Below, in pieces: positions 61,714-64,000 of a stretch of 64,000 nt of DNA; the stretch's first letter is position 1; every line of letters begins with the position of its first letter. This DNA is from Neelides folsomi. Lineage: Eukaryota; Arthropoda; Collembola; Neelipleona; Neelidae. Below the pieces are notes generated by a model that had not been told where the DNA came from, did not search any database, and saw only the letters and a program-made list of their open reading frames with translations. The stretch spans positions 1-64,000 of the forward strand of contig JAQGBZ010000178.1 of assembly GCA_034687125.1 (NCBI GenBank). Reading direction: 5' to 3'. A program made the translations under genes and the position numbers.

Positions 61714-63419
61714 TCAATAAGGCATTTCTGGATGAGGTTCGCTCCTAAAAAATAAATAAACCATTAATATTAATAATATGAATAATATCAAAATTCGAAT
61801 GATGCAAATATTTTTAATATTTTGAAATAAAAATTTAATTAATAAGATGGTAATTATTTTCAAGTTCACATTTTAAAATCGAATGTTAAAGAGCGCCCTG
61901 AAGGCCCTTTGTCCAACGCTTCCATTCCTTTCATTTCATCACACGTCAATGAAAAGTCAAAAACCTAAAATTCCAAAACAATACATAAAAAATATAGGAT
62001 AAAATTGATTTTTTAAAATTCAATAAATAACCAAATAGTTCAACTCACGTCAAAGTTTGATTTGACCCTCGCTGGATTTGTGCTTTTTGGAATAACCGCA
62101 ACTCCAATTTGCATTAAAAACCGCAACAAAATTTGCCCTGGGTCTTTATTATATTTCTTTGCAATTCTTCCAACAAGCGGATCTTCAAGTAACGTTGGTG
62201 GGGTAAATGGTCTAATTATTGAAAAAGAAACATAATTAATACATACAATGTTGGGAATTTATAATATGTAAAAGCAAATATTTTTATATTTGGAATTACG
62301 CCCCAAGTGCATCGTAAAAAACTTTTCTCCCGGGTGAAGAAAGTGGTGCATAAGCAACGACTAAAGTAAGATAATTCAAAATATAATCCATACATTAAAA
62401 ATTTTTAAATTATTTGCATATGTCTCAGGATAAAGTTGTTATTTAAGTTATAAATATTTTGTGACTTTACTTGTAATGTTGTTTTTTTCACAAAATTCCC
62501 GCATTTCTTTTTGTTGGAAATAAGCGTGAAGTTCAACCTAATTTAAATTTTATTATAGTTGAAAATACATTTTTTTAAATAACATTATACTCGTATGTAC
62601 ATATACAGTACAAATACATAACTATTTAAATATATTTTTTAATTTACTTGTTGATTCGCCGGTTTAATCCGACTGATGTTCAAAATCCTCTGAACCTGTT
62701 TCACATTGAAATTGGAAATGCCAATTGATTTTGCAAGCTTTTTATCAACGAGATTTTCCATTTCTTTCCAAATGGCTTCCAAATTGGTTGTTGGGTCAAT
62801 AAGCATGACTCCATCTTTGTTTGGAAACGGGTCGGTGTCAGAAATGTACTGAAGAGCAATTGGCCCATGGACAAGATACAAATCAATGTAATCAAGCTGA
62901 AGGGCCTTCATTGATTTACGAATGAACTTTTCAACCAGCTCTGGTTTCATGGCAATCATTGGAAGCTAAAAAAAATTTTAACTAATGTTTTCCCACTATT
63001 GTCATTAAACAAATAAGTAAAAATTTAAAGTAGAAGTTTTAAATTCCAAATTTAATTCCGAATTTAATTAAAATTCACCTTGGTAACGATGAAAAGATCT
63101 TCTCGTTTTACTTTTCCAGAATCAATACATTTCTTTAAAGTGTTTCCGATCACTTCTTCGTTCATATAAGCAAATGCCGTGTCAAAATGGCGATAACCAG
63201 CGTCAATCGCAGCTTCCAAAGCATTTTCCAATTCTTTCGGGTTACTTGCCTTTTATTTTTAATTGAAAATTATTAATTATTAATACTAATGTCATTTTGA
63301 TTAAAATCTAAATTTATTTATTTAAAAATTCAAAATTGTTTTACGAAACTTACGAGAAATGTTCCAAGTCCAATAATAGGCATTTTAACGCCATTGTGAA
63401 ATGTTAAATGATTTTTCAT
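61714..63419 (-). CDS. Aldo-keto reductase
   Basis: Eight exons (63419-63354, 63249-63079, 62965-62648, 62537-62471, 62360-62300, 62211-62049, 61964-61870, 61744-61714) join in phase to 323 residues, the standard AKR length. It is an NADPH-dependent (beta/alpha)8-barrel enzyme reducing aldehydes and ketones in the cytosol. It starts MKNHLTFHNGVKMPIIGLGT. The catalytic tetrad is seen as Asp and Tyr in DAGYRHFDTAFAY, Lys in FIVTK, and His in LYLVHGP (most relatives have HWP, so Gly for Trp is a difference). The cofactor region includes KSIGISNFN, VVIPKSTNP-like VAVIPKSTNPARV, and a C-terminal loop ending MSEPHPEMPY. The last intron uses an AT/GTGAAC donor that makes the short terminal exon fit. 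It is convergent with the acyl-CoA reductase, 234 bp apart. Confidence 0.93.
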
Positions 63420-64000
63420 CTTGTTATCTGTTAACTAAAACTTGTTCGGTGAAGTCTTGAAAACTCCTCAAATTAAAACTTTTAAATTGTCGAGGAGCGT
63501 GACTTGAGGAATCGGAGAGTAAAAAGGAATAAAGGATTGAAAAGCTCAAAGCGATTTGTTTTATGCTTTTCTTTCTTTATAACTCATACGTAAGAGTTAT
63601 AACTTATAGCTAGCATAGCATTATAATATTTAAGCTTATCATCCGGTCAGCTACAACCAAGGACGCAATTGTCCAATTATATGAATTTGTCCAAATTGTG
63701 TACGCTTATTATCTCTATACTTTAAAAAGATTAAATTAAAGAAGAGTGCAAAATCACGTTAAATATCAACTTAAATTATCATTAATTAAAATAAAATAGA
63801 AAACATTTTTAGATATTTATCTATTAAATGAATTACAAACCATATAGTTCATTCTAACTATGAGAAATAAAAAATTACATACATCAATATCATATGTAGG
63901 AACTATAGGAAGCATTTTAATGATTTACTATACTTACATACCTAATAGTCTATAAAGAATATCTAGCAAGAATATTCAAGTACAATTTTCAGATCGATAT
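63420..64000. other. Upstream region of the aldo-keto reductase
   Basis: No gene. A small hairpin (ATAACTC/GAGTTAT, about 63579-63600) is visible. The promoter of the reductase should lie here. Confidence 0.5.

Overview
The window is nuclear DNA of an arthropod, most likely a hexapod. It is AT-rich, and its genes are split by many short GT-AG introns (often 50-150 bp). The gene content points to arthropods: a gustatory-receptor-type chemoreceptor, an insect-type fatty acyl-CoA reductase, a four-helix membrane protein resembling DUF4728, a glycine-rich secreted repeat protein and an adhesion GPCR. A springtail or other early-branching hexapod is possible, but the sequence alone does not settle it. 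I saw no rRNA, tRNA, CRISPR array, retroelement or virus-derived gene.

Layout. 0-8 kb: a non-coding start with a 46-bp tandem repeat and a dense CCATGG palindrome cluster, then a six-cysteine secreted peptide (2006-2327, +), a large glycine-rich secreted repeat protein (2748-4951, -), and a small secreted-protein gene interrupted by an in-frame stop (7495-7774, -). 9-22.2 kb: two divergent genes, an unrecognised lysine/glutamate-rich protein (9067-10470, -) and a type I membrane protein with a cysteine-rich module and two fibronectin-III-like domains (12139-22190, +; its last intron is 4.2 kb). 22.2-40.1 kb: a near gene desert holding one broken secreted-protein gene (25694-26226, -). 40.1-48 kb: a BTB/POZ protein with an RG-rich N-terminus (+), a TA-flanked MITE, and an adhesion GPCR (-). 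48-55.2 kb: a second MITE-like inverted-repeat element, a proline-rich secreted protein (+), a chymotrypsin-fold protease with several odd features (-), a small PPPTY-tailed membrane protein (-), and a four-helix membrane protein (+). 56.2-58.5 kb: a complete chemoreceptor (-) with an internally deleted relic of a relative 0.9 kb upstream of it. 59.4-63.4 kb: a fatty acyl-CoA reductase (+) and an aldo-keto reductase (-), tail to tail.

The genes do not form one pathway. Several encode secreted or surface proteins of the sort that evolve fast in arthropods, and three gene remnants (7.5, 25.9 and 58.4 kb) show gene turnover here. The reductase pair could both act in lipid or aldehyde metabolism, but convergent placement alone does not show a shared role. 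The observations I would follow first are the 13-copy GTGGVVGQ-VD-LVG repeat protein, the CCATGG palindrome cluster upstream of the six-cysteine peptide, the protease with altered cysteines and a predicted in-frame GC-AG intron, and the chemoreceptor relic.
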